Source of the DNA: Kaistia defluvii
GTDB lineage: Bacteria; Pseudomonadota; Alphaproteobacteria; Rhizobiales; Kaistiaceae
NCBI RefSeq assembly: GCF_040548815.1
Contig: NZ_JBEPSM010000002.1
Location: 682,001-746,000, forward strand
Length of the DNA: 64,000 nt
Direction: 5' to 3'
The notes under the pieces are model-generated. The model saw nothing but the letters and a program-made list of their open reading frames with translations, was not told the DNA's origin and made no database searches. Of the stretch, positions 42,686-52,179 are shown in pieces; positions within the stretch are counted from its first letter, which is position 1, and every line of letters begins with the position of its first letter. Both the position numbers and the translations under genes were made by a program.

Positions 42686-44131
42686 ATGACCATGGATATC
42701 ACGCGCCGCACCGCGACCCTGCTGGGCGCCGGCCTGCTCGGTTCCGCCGCCCTCTCGCCCGCCTTTGCGCTGGATGGCCCCCTGTCCGACATCGTCGCCG
42801 GCCGCGACGACTTCTGGACCGGGGTCGAGGCCTACATCTACGGCTACCCGCTGGTCACGATGGAGATGACGCGCCGCGTCGTCACCAATGTGGCGGAGCC
42901 CAAGGGCACGCGAGCTCCTATGGGCCATCTCATCAAGCTGCGGGAATATCCCAACGCTTCGTTCCGCGACGTGACGGCCCCGAATGCCGATACGCTCTAC
43001 ACGACGGCCTTTGTGGATGTCGGCAGCGAGCCCTGGGTGTTCGCCTATCCCGACATGGGCGAACGCTACTTCCTGTTCCCGATGCTCGACGGCTGGACCA
43101 ATGTCTTCCAGGTGCCGGGCTCCCGCACCACCGGCGAAGGCGCAAAGACCGTCGCCATCACCGGCCCCGGCTGGTCCGGCACGTTGCCGGAGGGCGTGGT
43201 CGAGTACAAATCGCCGACCAACATCGTCTGGCTGCTCGGCCGCATTTACTGCGAGGGCACGCCCGAGGACTATGCCGCCGTGCACAAGCTCCAGGACGCC
43301 TGCAAGCTGCAGCCGCTCTCGACCTGGGGCAAGACATATACGCCGCCGGCCGGCAAGGTGGACCCGTCCATCGACATGAAGACGGCGGTACGCGAGCAGG
43401 TCAATCGCATGACCGCGACCGAGTATTTCACGCTGCTCTGCGAGTTGATGAAGACCAACCCGCCGGCGCCCGCCGACGCGCCGGCGATCGAGAAGTTCGC
43501 TTCGATCGGCATCGTGCCGGGGCAGGATTTCGACAAGTCGAAATTCGATCCGGCCTTCGAGAAGCGGCTGCCGGATCTCGCCTTCGACCGCATCATGATG
43601 CATTTCAAGTTCAGCGATGGCGACGTGCAAAGCGTCAATGGCTGGGGCTTCACCACCAAGACCGGTCTTTACGGCACCAACTATATCCAGCGCGCCCTCA
43701 TCACCGCCATCGGCCTCGGCGCCAACCGGCCGCAGGACGCGGTCTATCCGACCTCGCTCAAGGATGGCGGCGGCGTCTTTTCGCGCAGCTACAATGGCAG
43801 CGAAGACTATGTCCTGACCTTCAAGAAGGGACAATTGCCGCCGGTGAAGGGCTTCTGGTCGATCACCATGTACAACGACCAGTACTTCTTCGTCGAAAAC
43901 CCGATCAATCGCTACTCCATCAGCGCGCGACAGGACCTGAAGAGCAATCCGGACGGCTCTGTTGATATCCTTATCCAGCACAAGTCTCCCGGCAAGGACA
44001 AGGAGTCCAACTGGCTGCCGGCGCCCAAGGACAAGTTCTACCTGATGATGCGCCTCTACTGGCCGGATGAGAGCGATCCGACGATCCTGAACGGCAGCTG
44101 GATCATCCCGCCCGTCGTGAAATCGAAATAG
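42686..44131 (+). CDS. DUF1254/DUF1214 exported protein
   Basis: 481 residues. An N-terminal RRTATLLGAGLLGSAAL segment resembles a twin-arginine or Sec signal with cleavage near AFA-LD. DUF1254 (YIYGYPLVTMEMTRRVV, NADTLYTTAFVDVGSEPWV) is followed by DUF1214 (NYIQRALITAIGLGAN, WSITMYNDQYFFVENPINRYSI). These paired domains are common in bacteria and of unknown function. CAGGAG precedes ATG 42686 closely. A long terminator hairpin lies 60 bases downstream. Confidence 0.9.
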   Translation: MTMDITRRTATLLGAGLLGSAALSPAFALDGPLSDIVAGRDDFWTGVEAYIYGYPLVTMEMTRRVVTNVAEPKGTRAPMGHLIKLREYPNASFRDVTAPNADTLYTTAFVDVGSEPWVFAYPDMGERYFLFPMLDGWTNVFQVPGSRTTGEGAKTVAITGPGWSGTLPEGVVEYKSPTNIVWLLGRIYCEGTPEDYAAVHKLQDACKLQPLSTWGKTYTPPAGKVDPSIDMKTAVREQVNRMTATEYFTLLCELMKTNPPAPADAPAIEKFASIGIVPGQDFDKSKFDPAFEKRLPDLAFDRIMMHFKFSDGDVQSVNGWGFTTKTGLYGTNYIQRALITAIGLGANRPQDAVYPTSLKDGGGVFSRSYNGSEDYVLTFKKGQLPPVKGFWSITMYNDQYFFVENPINRYSISARQDLKSNPDGSVDILIQHKSPGKDKESNWLPAPKDKFYLMMRLYWPDESDPTILNGSWIIPPVVKSK

Positions 44132-44191
44132 CTCCCTCTACGGGCGAGCGGCGGATCCTCCGGACCCGTCGCTCGCCCCTCGCCATCAAAG

Positions 44192-44240
44192 GGCTGCGCG
44201 TGCCGCGGAAACAGCGTTTCCTCCGGCCGCGCAGCCTTTT
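44192..44240 (+). terminator. Terminator after DUF1254 gene
   Basis: GGCTGCGCG (44192-44200) pairs with CGCGCAGCC (44228-44236), and inside it GCCG/CGGC and GGAAAC/GTTTCC extend the stem. TTTT follows directly. It closes the plus-strand exported-protein operon. Confidence 0.75.
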
Positions 44241-44397
44241 GTCCTTTGCAGAAAAGCCGAACGCGCCCCTGCATGGCTCGTGGTGTCCGCGGGCCCACCA
44301 GCCGGCTCGCCTTGGCTCGACCTTTCCGCCAATTGGACGTCCAAAGGGAACGCATTTCATCGCGCGCCCGTTCTCCTGAGCTTGCCAGGAGGATCGG

Positions 44398-44802
44398 ATG
44401 GAGCGCTATTTCGAGAAATTCGCCAATGCCACAGCCAAAGCCACGGGCAGTTCGCCTGCCTTCCTGCTTTGCGTCGCCGCGGTGATCCTCTGGGCGGTTT
44501 CGGGGCCATTCTTCGGCTTCTCGGAAACGTAGCAGCTGGTCATCAACACCGGCACGACCATCGTGACCTTCCTGATGGTGTTCCTGATCCAGAATACGCA
44601 AAACCGCGACAGCGAGGCCCTGCAGACCAAGCTGGACGAACTGATCCGCTCCTCCGCTGCCAAGGATGAGTTCATGGGCATCGAGAAGCTGACGGACAAA
44701 GAGTTGGATGCGTTGCAGGAGAAGTGCCAGGCGTCGGCGGCGAAGGTTCAGGAGTCGCTGACCACGATCGAAAAACTGCGCCAGTCGAGGGCCTTCACCT
44801 AG
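44398..44802 (+). pseudogene. Low-affinity iron permease family gene with in-frame TAG
   Basis: One frame reads MERYFEKFANATAKATG, AFLLCVAAVILWAVSGPFF, GFSET-stop-[26 protein letters not shown] and a charged helical tail to 44802. The family (PF04120) has Trp after SDT/SET, so codon 45 (44530-44532) is TAG where TGG is expected: a single-base nonsense change. The rest of the frame is undamaged, with two membrane helices on either side of the stop. GGAGGATCGG precedes the ATG. Either recently inactivated, read through, or a sequence error. The next gene has the same kind of lesion. Confidence 0.85.
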
Positions 44803-44836
44803 CCCATGCTGCCGAAATTCTCAGGAGTCGCTGGCC

Positions 44837-45457
44837 TTGGATGAGATCAAGTCGCCGTCCTTCCCCTGGTACCCGACCCGCCGAACGGTTCACCTGTGCC
44901 TCGATATGCAGGGCATCTTCGCACCGGGCAATATTTAGCCGACCCCTTGGATGCATGCGGTCCTTCCCAATATTGTTCGGATTGCCGGCCATGCACCCGA
45001 CCGCACGATCTTCACCCGTTTCGTGCCGCCGCCGTCTTCGGCCGAAGCGAGGGGGACTTGGCGTCACTACTACACGCTGCACAGCCAATCGACGCTCGAC
45101 ACCATCGACCCGGCCGCCATCGACCTGATCGACCCCCTTGCGGCCTTTGCTCCGCCTGCGGTCGTTATCGACAAGCCTGTCTACTCTGCCTTCCTGGGAA
45201 CGACGCTCCGGCAAACGTTGATGGCGAGGGGCGCCGACGGGATCATCGTGACCGGAGCGGAAACGGATGTCTGCGTCCTCGCAACCGTGCTCGACGCGGT
45301 CGACCTCGGTTGGCCCGTCTACGTCATTTCGGACGGGGTCTGCAGTTCGACCGATGCGAGCCACGACGCGGTTCTGACGCTCTACCACACCCGCTTCTAT
45401 CAGCAGGTCCAGGTGCTGACGACCGACGTCCTGATGGAAATCTGGCCACCCAGTTGA
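44837..45457 (+). pseudogene. Isochorismatase-family hydrolase gene with in-frame TAG
   Basis: The frame reads LDEIKSPSFPWYPTR, TVHLCLDMQGIFAPGNI-stop-PTPWM, then an intact isochorismatase domain to 45457. Catalytic Asp (CLDMQ), Lys (VIDKPVYS) and Cys (ETDVCVLAT) are all present. Relatives have Trp before PTPWM, so the TAG at 44936-44938 again replaces TGG. An AGGAG site lies nine bases before TTG 44837. Translation could restart at ATG 44951, but that product would lack the catalytic Asp. Enzymes of this family hydrolyse isochorismate or amides; the substrate here is unknown. Confidence 0.85.
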
Positions 45458-45625
45458 AGCACGCCCGGCCATCCTCGAGCGATTTGGAGCCAGCCCGCGC
45501 CTTGGCAAAAGCGCGCCTCTGTCGCATGGCCCGGGCAACCCGGGTGCCGTTCCGGCCATTGGAGGGACAGTGCGGAGTGGTTTGCGCAGCGACGGCAAAT
45601 GGGAAGGCGAAAAGAGGATCGGGAA

Positions 45626-45853
45626 ATGAGCATTGCCAAGGATAGCGGCACCGACATCGATCTGGGCCGCAAGGACACCGACAAGCAATCGGATCCCCAG
45701 CTGGGTCGCAAGGCGATCGATCGTGGCCAGGCGCCGCCGCGCGAGCGAGGCGTGATCAGCGAACTGGGCAGGAAGGAAATCGACAAGAGCGAAACCGCCA
45801 AGGCCGACACCGACGGCCGCAAGGCGATCGATCGCCCGGAAGAAGGTGGCTGA
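45626..45853 (+). CDS. Small protein with four GRKxxD(K/R) repeats
   Basis: 75 residues, hydrophilic, with four spaced copies of GRK-x-x-D-[KR] at residues 14, 27, 48 and 64 (LGRKDTDK, LGRKAIDR, LGRKEIDK, DGRKAIDR). No signal peptide or membrane segment. GAGG lies eight bases before ATG 45626. The repeat spacing (13, 21, 16) is irregular, so the protein is probably disordered with short linear motifs that bind nucleic acid or acidic partners. No family recognised. Confidence 0.65.
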   Translation: MSIAKDSGTDIDLGRKDTDKQSDPQLGRKAIDRGQAPPRERGVISELGRKEIDKSETAKADTDGRKAIDRPEEGG

Positions 45854-46120
45854 GCTGGCTGCGGCCGGATCGGGATCCGCTTGCAGGCGCCAGTACTTGG
45901 CGGCCCTGCCTGGGACAGGTCGCAAGTCTCAGGAAAATAGGTTCTGGGTCAGCGAAACGATGTCCCGTCTGCGGGCGTTCGAACGGTTTGTCTTCCGATA
46001 TCGTTCCCGGCGTTCACAGTCTTGAATGGATTGATTCTACCTCGAACTAAATGGGCGCTGAGGGGTTGAGAGCATGCCGCATGAAAACAGTCGCCGGCAT
46101 GCGTCAATCTGGAGAGTCCA

Positions 46121-48355
46121 ATGCTCAAGTCCCTTGGAGACGTTACTTCCGAGCAGAATGTCAGTTCCTATGTCCTCGGCGTTCGGGACGAGCTGATTTC
46201 GGGATCGTTGGTCTCTCTTGCCAAGGTTTCCTTGGGGGATGTCGCCTTGAACGTCGTGCAGGGCCGAGATTCCATCTGGGTTCTGTTCCGTCGCAAGGGG
46301 GCCGGCGGCATGGCGATCCGCGCGGCCTTCATTCCGGGTGGCGGCTTCACCTGCAAACTCATCGAGCCTGGGCCGGATGAGGCGCTGCGCCTCTCTGCGA
46401 CGAGCCCGCTCGGCGAGCATCTCGTCCTGATACACAAGGTCGACATCGGGCTGCAACGAGTTCGCATCACCCACACGCTGACACCCATCGCCCCACTGTC
46501 GATCCCCTTCGCGCCGCGTGATGTCTATCCCTTCGACGAGACCCTGGACCCGCTTGGCGCGGTCGGCGAGGTCGAGGCGGCCCAGCGCGGCCTGAACAGC
46601 GGGCTGGTCTATTTCCGCATGGCCGAGCCGGATTTCGGAAGCGTGCTGTACTTTCAAAATCTGACGGCGCTGAACGATTATTATCGTGCGACGCGGACCA
46701 AGCCGGATGGCGCGGTCGGCGGCGAATGGCCGGAACTCGGCTACCTGCCGCCGACGAAATCGAAGGACGGCGAGATCCATTCGCTGCCTCCCGGCGAGGC
46801 GGTCGTGCTCTCCGACGCCATCCTCGTGATCAAGCAATGCGACAAGCCGAACGAGACGGATTCGGCCCGCCATTTCCTGCAGATGCTGGCGGCGGCCTAT
46901 ACCGCGCTGGAGCTGCCCGTCGCCGAATACCATGACTGGGTGGATCGCGCGGAGCGCACGCTGAAGGACCTCGCCACGTCGCCGAAGGCAACCCAGAAGA
47001 AGTTCGGCGCCATCTATGCCCGTCCCTATACGGACGACGAATATCCCGACAGCATGGTGCAGATGTCGCTGCTCACGGCCATGCACAATTACGGTGTCTG
47101 GCGCGGTGAGGCCGATCCGCTGGAGGCCTCGTTCCGGAAGGGGCTCGCCAAGTTCTACGACCCGAAGCTCAAAAGCATCTGCCGCTATCTACCGGATGTG
47201 GGCGACGACAAGGACGCCAATGCGGTCGATTCCTGGTACCTCTACCACCCGCTGCTCAACCTGGCCTACCTGGCCTTGGACGGTGACGAAGAGGCGCGCA
47301 GCCTGCTTCTGAAATCGATCGATTTCGGCATCAAGGCTGCGCATCATTTCAAATATCGCTGGCCGATCCAGTACGATATCCGCGACTTCTCGATCGTTAC
47401 CGCCGTGGCGCCATCGGACGGCCGAGGCCAGACCGACGTTGGCGGTCTCTACGCGCAGCTTATGCTGGTCGCCTACCAGCTGACGGCGGAAGAGCGATTT
47501 CTCGATGAGGCCAAGACGGCGATCGAAGCGGCCATGGGGCTGCGCTTCAACCTGAACTACCAGGCCAATCTAACCGCCTGGGGGGCGGCCGCCTGCATGC
47601 GGCTGTGGCGCATCACCAGCGACGAGCGCTACCTGCAGCAGAGCTATGTCTATCTCGCGAGCTTCTTCCACAATTGCGAGATCTGGGAATCCGAGATCGA
47701 CAACGCCGCCCTCTACAAGAATTTCCTGGGCGTCACCTGTCTCCAGGATGCGCCCTACATGGCCATCTACGAGTGTTTCGAGTCGTTTGCCGCGTTCGAA
47801 CGCTATCTTCAGGATGGCGGTCCTGACATGGACCCCGCGGTTCGCCTGCTGCTCAGCGAATACTGCAAATATGCGCTCGACCGCGCCTGGTATTACTATC
47901 CCGATGCGCTGCCGAAGCAGGTGCTCGCCACCAAGCAACGCAACGGCCATATCGACCGGAAATTGTCGTTTCCGCTCGAAGATCTTTATCCCGATGGCCA
48001 GCCCGCGGGACAGGTCGGCCAGGAAGTCTATGGCGCGGGCGCGGCCTGGATCTTCGCCAGTCGCGCCTTCCATCACATCCAGGACGCGCCGTTCCGCCTG
48101 CAATGCGATCACTTCATCGTCTCGCTCGAACATCAGGGCGGCAACGCGATCGGCCTGCAACTGACCGGAGATGGTCGCGGCCGGGCCACGCTCCATTGCC
48201 TCCGCCTCAAGCGCAGGCGCCTGCCCGAGTTCAACCTGCGAACCATCGCGGGGGCCCCCGTCGAACCCGTCGCGATCCTCAAAGACCGAGTTCAGTTTGA
48301 CGTGCCGGCCAATGCCCACCTGGTGTTGAGCTGGGAACAGAAAAGGAGAAGCTGA
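46121..48355 (+). CDS. Large uncharacterised protein, possibly alpha/alpha-barrel
   Basis: 744 residues, no signal peptide, no family recognised with confidence. The first 250 residues are beta-rich; 260-640 are helical with repeated aromatic pairs (SWYLYHPLLNLAYLALDG, GGLYAQLMLVAYQLTAEERF, AAACMRLWRITSDERYLQQS, DAPYMAIYECFESFAAFERY), the pattern of (alpha/alpha)6 toroid glycosidases and epimerases. Candidate acidic residues are present but no catalytic motif can be named. The stop overlaps the ATG of the SDR gene (TGATG), and a zinc alcohol dehydrogenase follows, so a small catabolic operon is likely. Confidence 0.75.
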   Translation: MLKSLGDVTSEQNVSSYVLGVRDELISGSLVSLAKVSLGDVALNVVQGRDSIWVLFRRKGAGGMAIRAAFIPGGGFTCKLIEPGPDEALRLSATSPLGEHLVLIHKVDIGLQRVRITHTLTPIAPLSIPFAPRDVYPFDETLDPLGAVGEVEAAQRGLNSGLVYFRMAEPDFGSVLYFQNLTALNDYYRATRTKPDGAVGGEWPELGYLPPTKSKDGEIHSLPPGEAVVLSDAILVIKQCDKPNETDSARHFLQMLAAAYTALELPVAEYHDWVDRAERTLKDLATSPKATQKKFGAIYARPYTDDEYPDSMVQMSLLTAMHNYGVWRGEADPLEASFRKGLAKFYDPKLKSICRYLPDVGDDKDANAVDSWYLYHPLLNLAYLALDGDEEARSLLLKSIDFGIKAAHHFKYRWPIQYDIRDFSIVTAVAPSDGRGQTDVGGLYAQLMLVAYQLTAEERFLDEAKTAIEAAMGLRFNLNYQANLTAWGAAACMRLWRITSDERYLQQSYVYLASFFHNCEIWESEIDNAALYKNFLGVTCLQDAPYMAIYECFESFAAFERYLQDGGPDMDPAVRLLLSEYCKYALDRAWYYYPDALPKQVLATKQRNGHIDRKLSFPLEDLYPDGQPAGQVGQEVYGAGAAWIFASRAFHHIQDAPFRLQCDHFIVSLEHQGGNAIGLQLTGDGRGRATLHCLRLKRRRLPEFNLRTIAGAPVEPVAILKDRVQFDVPANAHLVLSWEQKRRS

Positions 48356-49098
48356 TGCTGAAGGAGCGTACATCCCTCGAAGGAAAACGCATCCTCGTAA
48401 CCGGCGGCACCACCGGCATCGGGCGCGCGACGGTCATTCTCCTGGTAGCCGAAGGCGCCCATGTTCTGACCTTCGGCCGGGACGAGAAGCCATTGGCCGA
48501 GGTCATTCGCCTGGCGGAAGGAGGACGCGGCAAGGTGTTTGGAACCGTGGCCGACGTCACCTCGAAAGAGGATCTGGCCCGGGTCTTCTCCGAGGTCGAC
48601 AGCAAGTTGGGCGGCCTGGACGTCCTCGTCGCCAATGCCGGCATCGCGTCGGAACCGCTCGACGAAGCGTCGGATGACGAATGGCGCTATGTGATCGAGA
48701 CCAATCTGGTCGGCTACATCGCCGCTTCGAAGGCGGCGATCGACCGCATGAAGAAGCAGGGCGCCGGCCAGATCGTGATGATCGGCTCGATCAGCGCGGA
48801 TCTCAAATCGCCCGGCGAAAGCATCTACGCGACCACCAAGGCCGGCAACCAGGCTTTCGCGGAGACGCTGCGAAAAGAGCTCGCCCAGAAGAACATCCGT
48901 GTGAGCTGCATCCAGCCCGGTTCGGTCTCCAGCGACATGCAGGAGTCCTCACCGGAAGAACAACGCGAGAAGATCCAGAAGCACGAGATGCTGGAGGCAG
49001 AAGAGATCGCCGAGGCGGTGCAGTTCATCCTGACCCGCTCCGAGCGCTGCGACGTCGTCAATCTCAAGATCGAGCCGCGTCTGGAAGACTATTCCTAG
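48355..49098 (+). CDS. SDR-family oxidoreductase
   Basis: 247 residues: cofactor motif GGTTGIGRA (16-24), NAG (89-91), catalytic Ser in GSIS and Tyr/Lys in IYATTKAG. The C-terminus ([23 protein letters not shown]) is typical of the class that reduces or oxidises small alcohols or ketones. Its ATG overlaps the stop of the 744-residue gene, so they form an operon. Substrate unknown. Confidence 0.9.
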   Translation: MLKERTSLEGKRILVTGGTTGIGRATVILLVAEGAHVLTFGRDEKPLAEVIRLAEGGRGKVFGTVADVTSKEDLARVFSEVDSKLGGLDVLVANAGIASEPLDEASDDEWRYVIETNLVGYIAASKAAIDRMKKQGAGQIVMIGSISADLKSPGESIYATTKAGNQAFAETLRKELAQKNIRVSCIQPGSVSSDMQESSPEEQREKIQKHEMLEAEEIAEAVQFILTRSERCDVVNLKIEPRLEDYS

Positions 49099-49280
49099 CA
49101 CAGGCGGCGAGCGCTCTGGGGCGGCAGGCTATACGAGCCGTCCAGCAAAGATCTGGCCACTGCTCGGGTCTGCCCGCCAGCAGTCACCAGCGTCGCTCGC
49201 GGAACAAACAGCAAGAGTGGCCAGCACCAAGGCCACACCGGGGCCGCGCCTTGGCGGGCCTCTCAGTCCGGAGACATCCC

Positions 49281-50450
49281 ATGAAAGCTCTAACCTGGCA
49301 CGGCAAAAGCGATATCCGTTGCGAGACGGTGCCCGATCCGACAATCGAGCACGACCGGGACGCGATCATCAAGGTCACGGCCTGCGCAATCTGCGGATCC
49401 GACCTTCACATCTTCAACGGCGTCATTCCCGAGATGAAATCGGGCGACGTGTTGGGCCACGAGACGATGGGCGAGGTGGTCGCAGTCGGTCGCGGAAACC
49501 AGAAGCTGAAGATCGGCGACCGTGTAGTCGTTCCCTTCACCATCTCCTGCGGCGAGTGCTTCTTCTGCAAGCGGGGAATGTTCTCGGGCTGCGAGCGGAG
49601 CAACCCCAACCGCGAGACGGCGGAAAAGATGTGGGGCCATTCGCCGGGCGGCCTGTTCGGCTATTCCCATATGCTGGGCGGCTATAGCGGCGGGCAGGCC
49701 GAGTATCTGCGGATACCATATGCCGATGTCGGCCCGATCAAGGTGCCGGATTCCCTGACGGACGAACAGGCGCTGTTCCTCTCCGACATTTTTCCGACCG
49801 GCTACATGGCCGCCGATTTCTGCAACATCCAGGGCGGTGACACGATCGCTATCTGGGGCTGCGGTCCGGTGGGCCAGATGGCGATCCGCAGCGCATTCCT
49901 GCTTGGGGCAGGGCGGGTGATCGCGATCGATACGGTGCCGGAACGGCTGGAACTGGCCCGCGCGGCCGGGGCGATCACACTCGACTTCAAGGAGCGCGAT
50001 GTCTATGAGCGCATCCAGGAACTCACGGGCGGACGCGGCGCCGATGCGTGCATCGACGCGGTCGGCACCGAACCCGATGCCAGCAGCGGCCTGGACGCCG
50101 TCGTCGACCGCATCAAGGTCGCCACCTATCTGGGCACCGACCGCCCGCATGTCCTGCGCGAAGCCATCATGTGCTGCCGGAACTTTGGTACGGTTTCGAT
50201 CGTCGGCGTCTATGGCGGCAAGCTCGACGGCATCCCGATGGGCTCCGCGATCAATCGCGGCCTGACCTTCCGCATGGCGCAGACCCCGGTCCAGCGCTAT
50301 TTGCCGGAACTGCTCGGCAGGATCGAGAAGGGCGAGATCGATCCCTCCTTCGTCATCACTGATCGTGGCTCGCTCGAGGATGGTCCGGACCTGTACGCCA
50401 AGTTCCGCGACCGCAAGGATGGCTGCATCAAGGTCGTGCTGAAGCCCTGA
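49281..50450 (+). CDS. Zinc-dependent alcohol dehydrogenase (formaldehyde-dehydrogenase-like)
   Basis: 389 residues. Catalytic zinc ligands Cys38 (AICGSDLH), His60 and Glu61 (GHETMG); structural zinc Cys90, Cys93, Cys96, Cys104 ([15 protein letters not shown]); NAD motif GCGPVGQMA. Length and the LDFKERDV and [10 protein letters not shown] segments match the glutathione-independent formaldehyde dehydrogenase-like branch of medium-chain dehydrogenases. GGAGA lies five bases before ATG 49281. It is 182 bases after the SDR gene, and a terminator follows its stop. Confidence 0.92.
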   Translation: MKALTWHGKSDIRCETVPDPTIEHDRDAIIKVTACAICGSDLHIFNGVIPEMKSGDVLGHETMGEVVAVGRGNQKLKIGDRVVVPFTISCGECFFCKRGMFSGCERSNPNRETAEKMWGHSPGGLFGYSHMLGGYSGGQAEYLRIPYADVGPIKVPDSLTDEQALFLSDIFPTGYMAADFCNIQGGDTIAIWGCGPVGQMAIRSAFLLGAGRVIAIDTVPERLELARAAGAITLDFKERDVYERIQELTGGRGADACIDAVGTEPDASSGLDAVVDRIKVATYLGTDRPHVLREAIMCCRNFGTVSIVGVYGGKLDGIPMGSAINRGLTFRMAQTPVQRYLPELLGRIEKGEIDPSFVITDRGSLEDGPDLYAKFRDRKDGCIKVVLKP

Positions 50451-50469
50451 TTGGTCCACTTAAAGATCT

Positions 50470-50516
50470 GCCTGCCCCTTGGGCCATCGCTGGAGGGGCA
50501 GGCCCGATTCTTTCGG
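50470..50516 (+). terminator. Terminator after alcohol dehydrogenase
   Basis: GCCTGCCCCT (50470-50479) pairs perfectly with AGGGGCAGGC (50494-50503) around a 14-base loop, followed by CCGATTCTTTC. It lies 20 bases past the stop and closes the SDR/dehydrogenase region. Confidence 0.7.
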
Positions 50517-50586
50517 GAAGAGTACGGCACGCCGCCGAAGCTGCCGCTGGTTGTCGGCGGGGGCGGCAACCAGACGGACAACGGAC

Positions 50587-50859
50587 TTAGATCGCGCTGT
50601 GCGCCAGCACACCGGCGTCGACGCCGAGCGACTTCGCCAGCGCCACGCGCGTCTGCAGCGAGAGCTCGCCGCCGTCTTCCGCGTTGCGGATCGCCTGCTC
50701 CTCGACGCCCGCGATGCGGGCGAGATCCTCGATGCTGTAGCCTTTCCACTCCCGGACGGCCAGCAGGGGCGTGACGCCGCGATCGATCGCGGCAATCACC
50801 TCCGATGGAAGCGCCTTGTTGGGCTCGGTTCCGAAATCATGGCTGGATTCATCGGGCAT
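50587..50859 (-). CDS. Small XRE-type HTH regulator
   Basis: 90 residues. The C-terminal 60 form a Cro/C1-type helix-turn-helix (YSIEDLARIAGVEEQAIRNAED, then LQTRVALAKSLGVDAGVL). No ligand domain. AGGAG precedes ATG 50859 by eight bases. It stands alone between convergent and co-directional genes and might regulate the DUF4142 genes to its right or act with a partner elsewhere. Confidence 0.82.
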   Translation of the reverse strand: MPDESSHDFGTEPNKALPSEVIAAIDRGVTPLLAVREWKGYSIEDLARIAGVEEQAIRNAEDGGELSLQTRVALAKSLGVDAGVLAHSAI

Positions 50860-51001
50860 GAATCGATCTCCTCGCTTGGGATCCAAAGGCTCGCGCAGGC
50901 GAGCCGTACGCCTTCGATGAGGCGGCCTGTATCGGCTCGCGGCGTCCCGCCTTGACAGGGCAGGCCATCCGGCGGGACGCGAGCCGTAGCCGCATTTGCC
51001 T

Positions 51002-51595
51002 TTACGGCATCAGGGCGCGGACGGCGTCCTGGCGATGGCGGATGGCGGTCAGCAGCTTGTCGGCGAAGGCGCGCAATGCCTCGTTCGGCGCTTCGGCGGA
51101 GAATTTTACAAAAGCCGACTCCGCCGCTTCCTGGCCCTTCGCCTGCTGCTCGAGATAGAGCGCGTCGAAATCGTGCTCGGAGATCTCGTTCAGCCGGTCG
51201 ATCAGCCCCTGATGCTCCCGGTCCAGTGCCTTGGGTTCCGGGAGACCGCCGGTCGCGTCCTTCAACGCGCCGGCCGCGTCGTTATGGTCCTTGATCACCT
51301 GGGCCGCGAAGGCCCGGAGCTCGGCGTTCTGCCCCTTGTTGAGGGCGATGCGCGCGGCCTGCACGTCATAGATCTCGGCCATGGTCGCATCGCGGACGAA
51401 CGCCTCGGTGAGCGGGGAAGGGGCCTCAGCGGCACCGTCCTCCGTCTCCGTCCCGTCAGCGATCGCCGATCGGTTCCGCGAACGGTCCCGGTCGTGCCCC
51501 TTGTGCGGCGTGTCCCGCTGGGGCGCCTTCGCCTGGGAAACCCCCAACCCGACCAGTCCCAGACCCAATGCCATCAGAAACAGCTTCGCACTCAT
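51002..51595 (-). CDS. DUF4142 exported protein 1
   Basis: 197 residues. Signal peptide 1-24 (LFLMALGLGLVGLGVSQAKA), then a charged linker and DUF4142 (FVRDATMAEIYDVQAARIALNKG, LRAFAAQVIKDHNDAAGALK, HQGLIDRLNEISEHDFDALY). The domain is a ferritin-like four-helix bundle of unknown function, frequent in stress operons of alphaproteobacteria. A paralogue lies 65 bases upstream on the same strand. Confidence 0.88.
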   Translation of the reverse strand: MSAKLFLMALGLGLVGLGVSQAKAPQRDTPHKGHDRDRSRNRSAIADGTETEDGAAEAPSPLTEAFVRDATMAEIYDVQAARIALNKGQNAELRAFAAQVIKDHNDAAGALKDATGGLPEPKALDREHQGLIDRLNEISEHDFDALYLEQQAKGQEAAESAFVKFSAEAPNEALRAFADKLLTAIRHRQDAVRALMP

Positions 51596-51660
51596 CCAAC
51601 TCTCCCTTGTTTGTCCAGAGCGAACCCGCGAACCGGCTCGCGGTTCCGCCTGCGATGGCC

Positions 51661-52179
51661 TCAGTTGCTGATCTTGGGCTCCAGCGCGCCCAACATTTCC
51701 TGGTGATGCTGCAGCGTCGGCAGGGTCTTGGCGGCGAAGCCCTTTTCGGCGCCATTGCCGCCCTTGATCGAATAGAGCGTGAACAGCGACACCGCGTCTT
51801 TGTGCGCCGCCGACTGCTGCTCCCAGTAGAGCCTGTCGAATTCGCCCGGCTTCGCCGCATTCAGCTTGTCGATCAGGGCCTGGTGCGTGCTGTCGAGCGT
51901 GGTCGGAACGGGCAGGTCGCCCGCGACCTTCTTCAGTTCTTCGCCGGCCTTGGTGTGGTCCGCGATCATGGCCGTCGCGAAGGACTTCAGCTGCGCATTC
52001 TGCGCCTTTTCGAGCGCGATCTGGCTGGCATCAATTTCATAGAGGCCGGACACCGCCGCGCGGGAGATGAACTCCTCGGCCTTGGGCGGCACCGCATCGC
52101 TCAGCGCGTTGGCGGGGGAAAGGCTCAGGGTAACCAGCGCGGTCCCGAGAGCGACGACGAGGGTGCGAGCAATCGACAT
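51661..52179 (-). CDS. DUF4142 exported protein 2
   Basis: 172 residues. Signal peptide (LVVALGTALVTLSLSPANA), then DUF4142 (EEFISRAAVSGLYEIDASQIAL, FATAMIADHTKAGEELKKV, TLDSTHQALIDKLNAAKPG). It is a paralogue of the next gene downstream and the two are probably a tandem duplication. AAGGA lies seven bases before ATG 52179. Periplasmic; function unknown. Confidence 0.88.
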   Translation of the reverse strand: MSIARTLVVALGTALVTLSLSPANALSDAVPPKAEEFISRAAVSGLYEIDASQIALEKAQNAQLKSFATAMIADHTKAGEELKKVAGDLPVPTTLDSTHQALIDKLNAAKPGEFDRLYWEQQSAAHKDAVSLFTLYSIKGGNGAEKGFAAKTLPTLQHHQEMLGALEPKISN

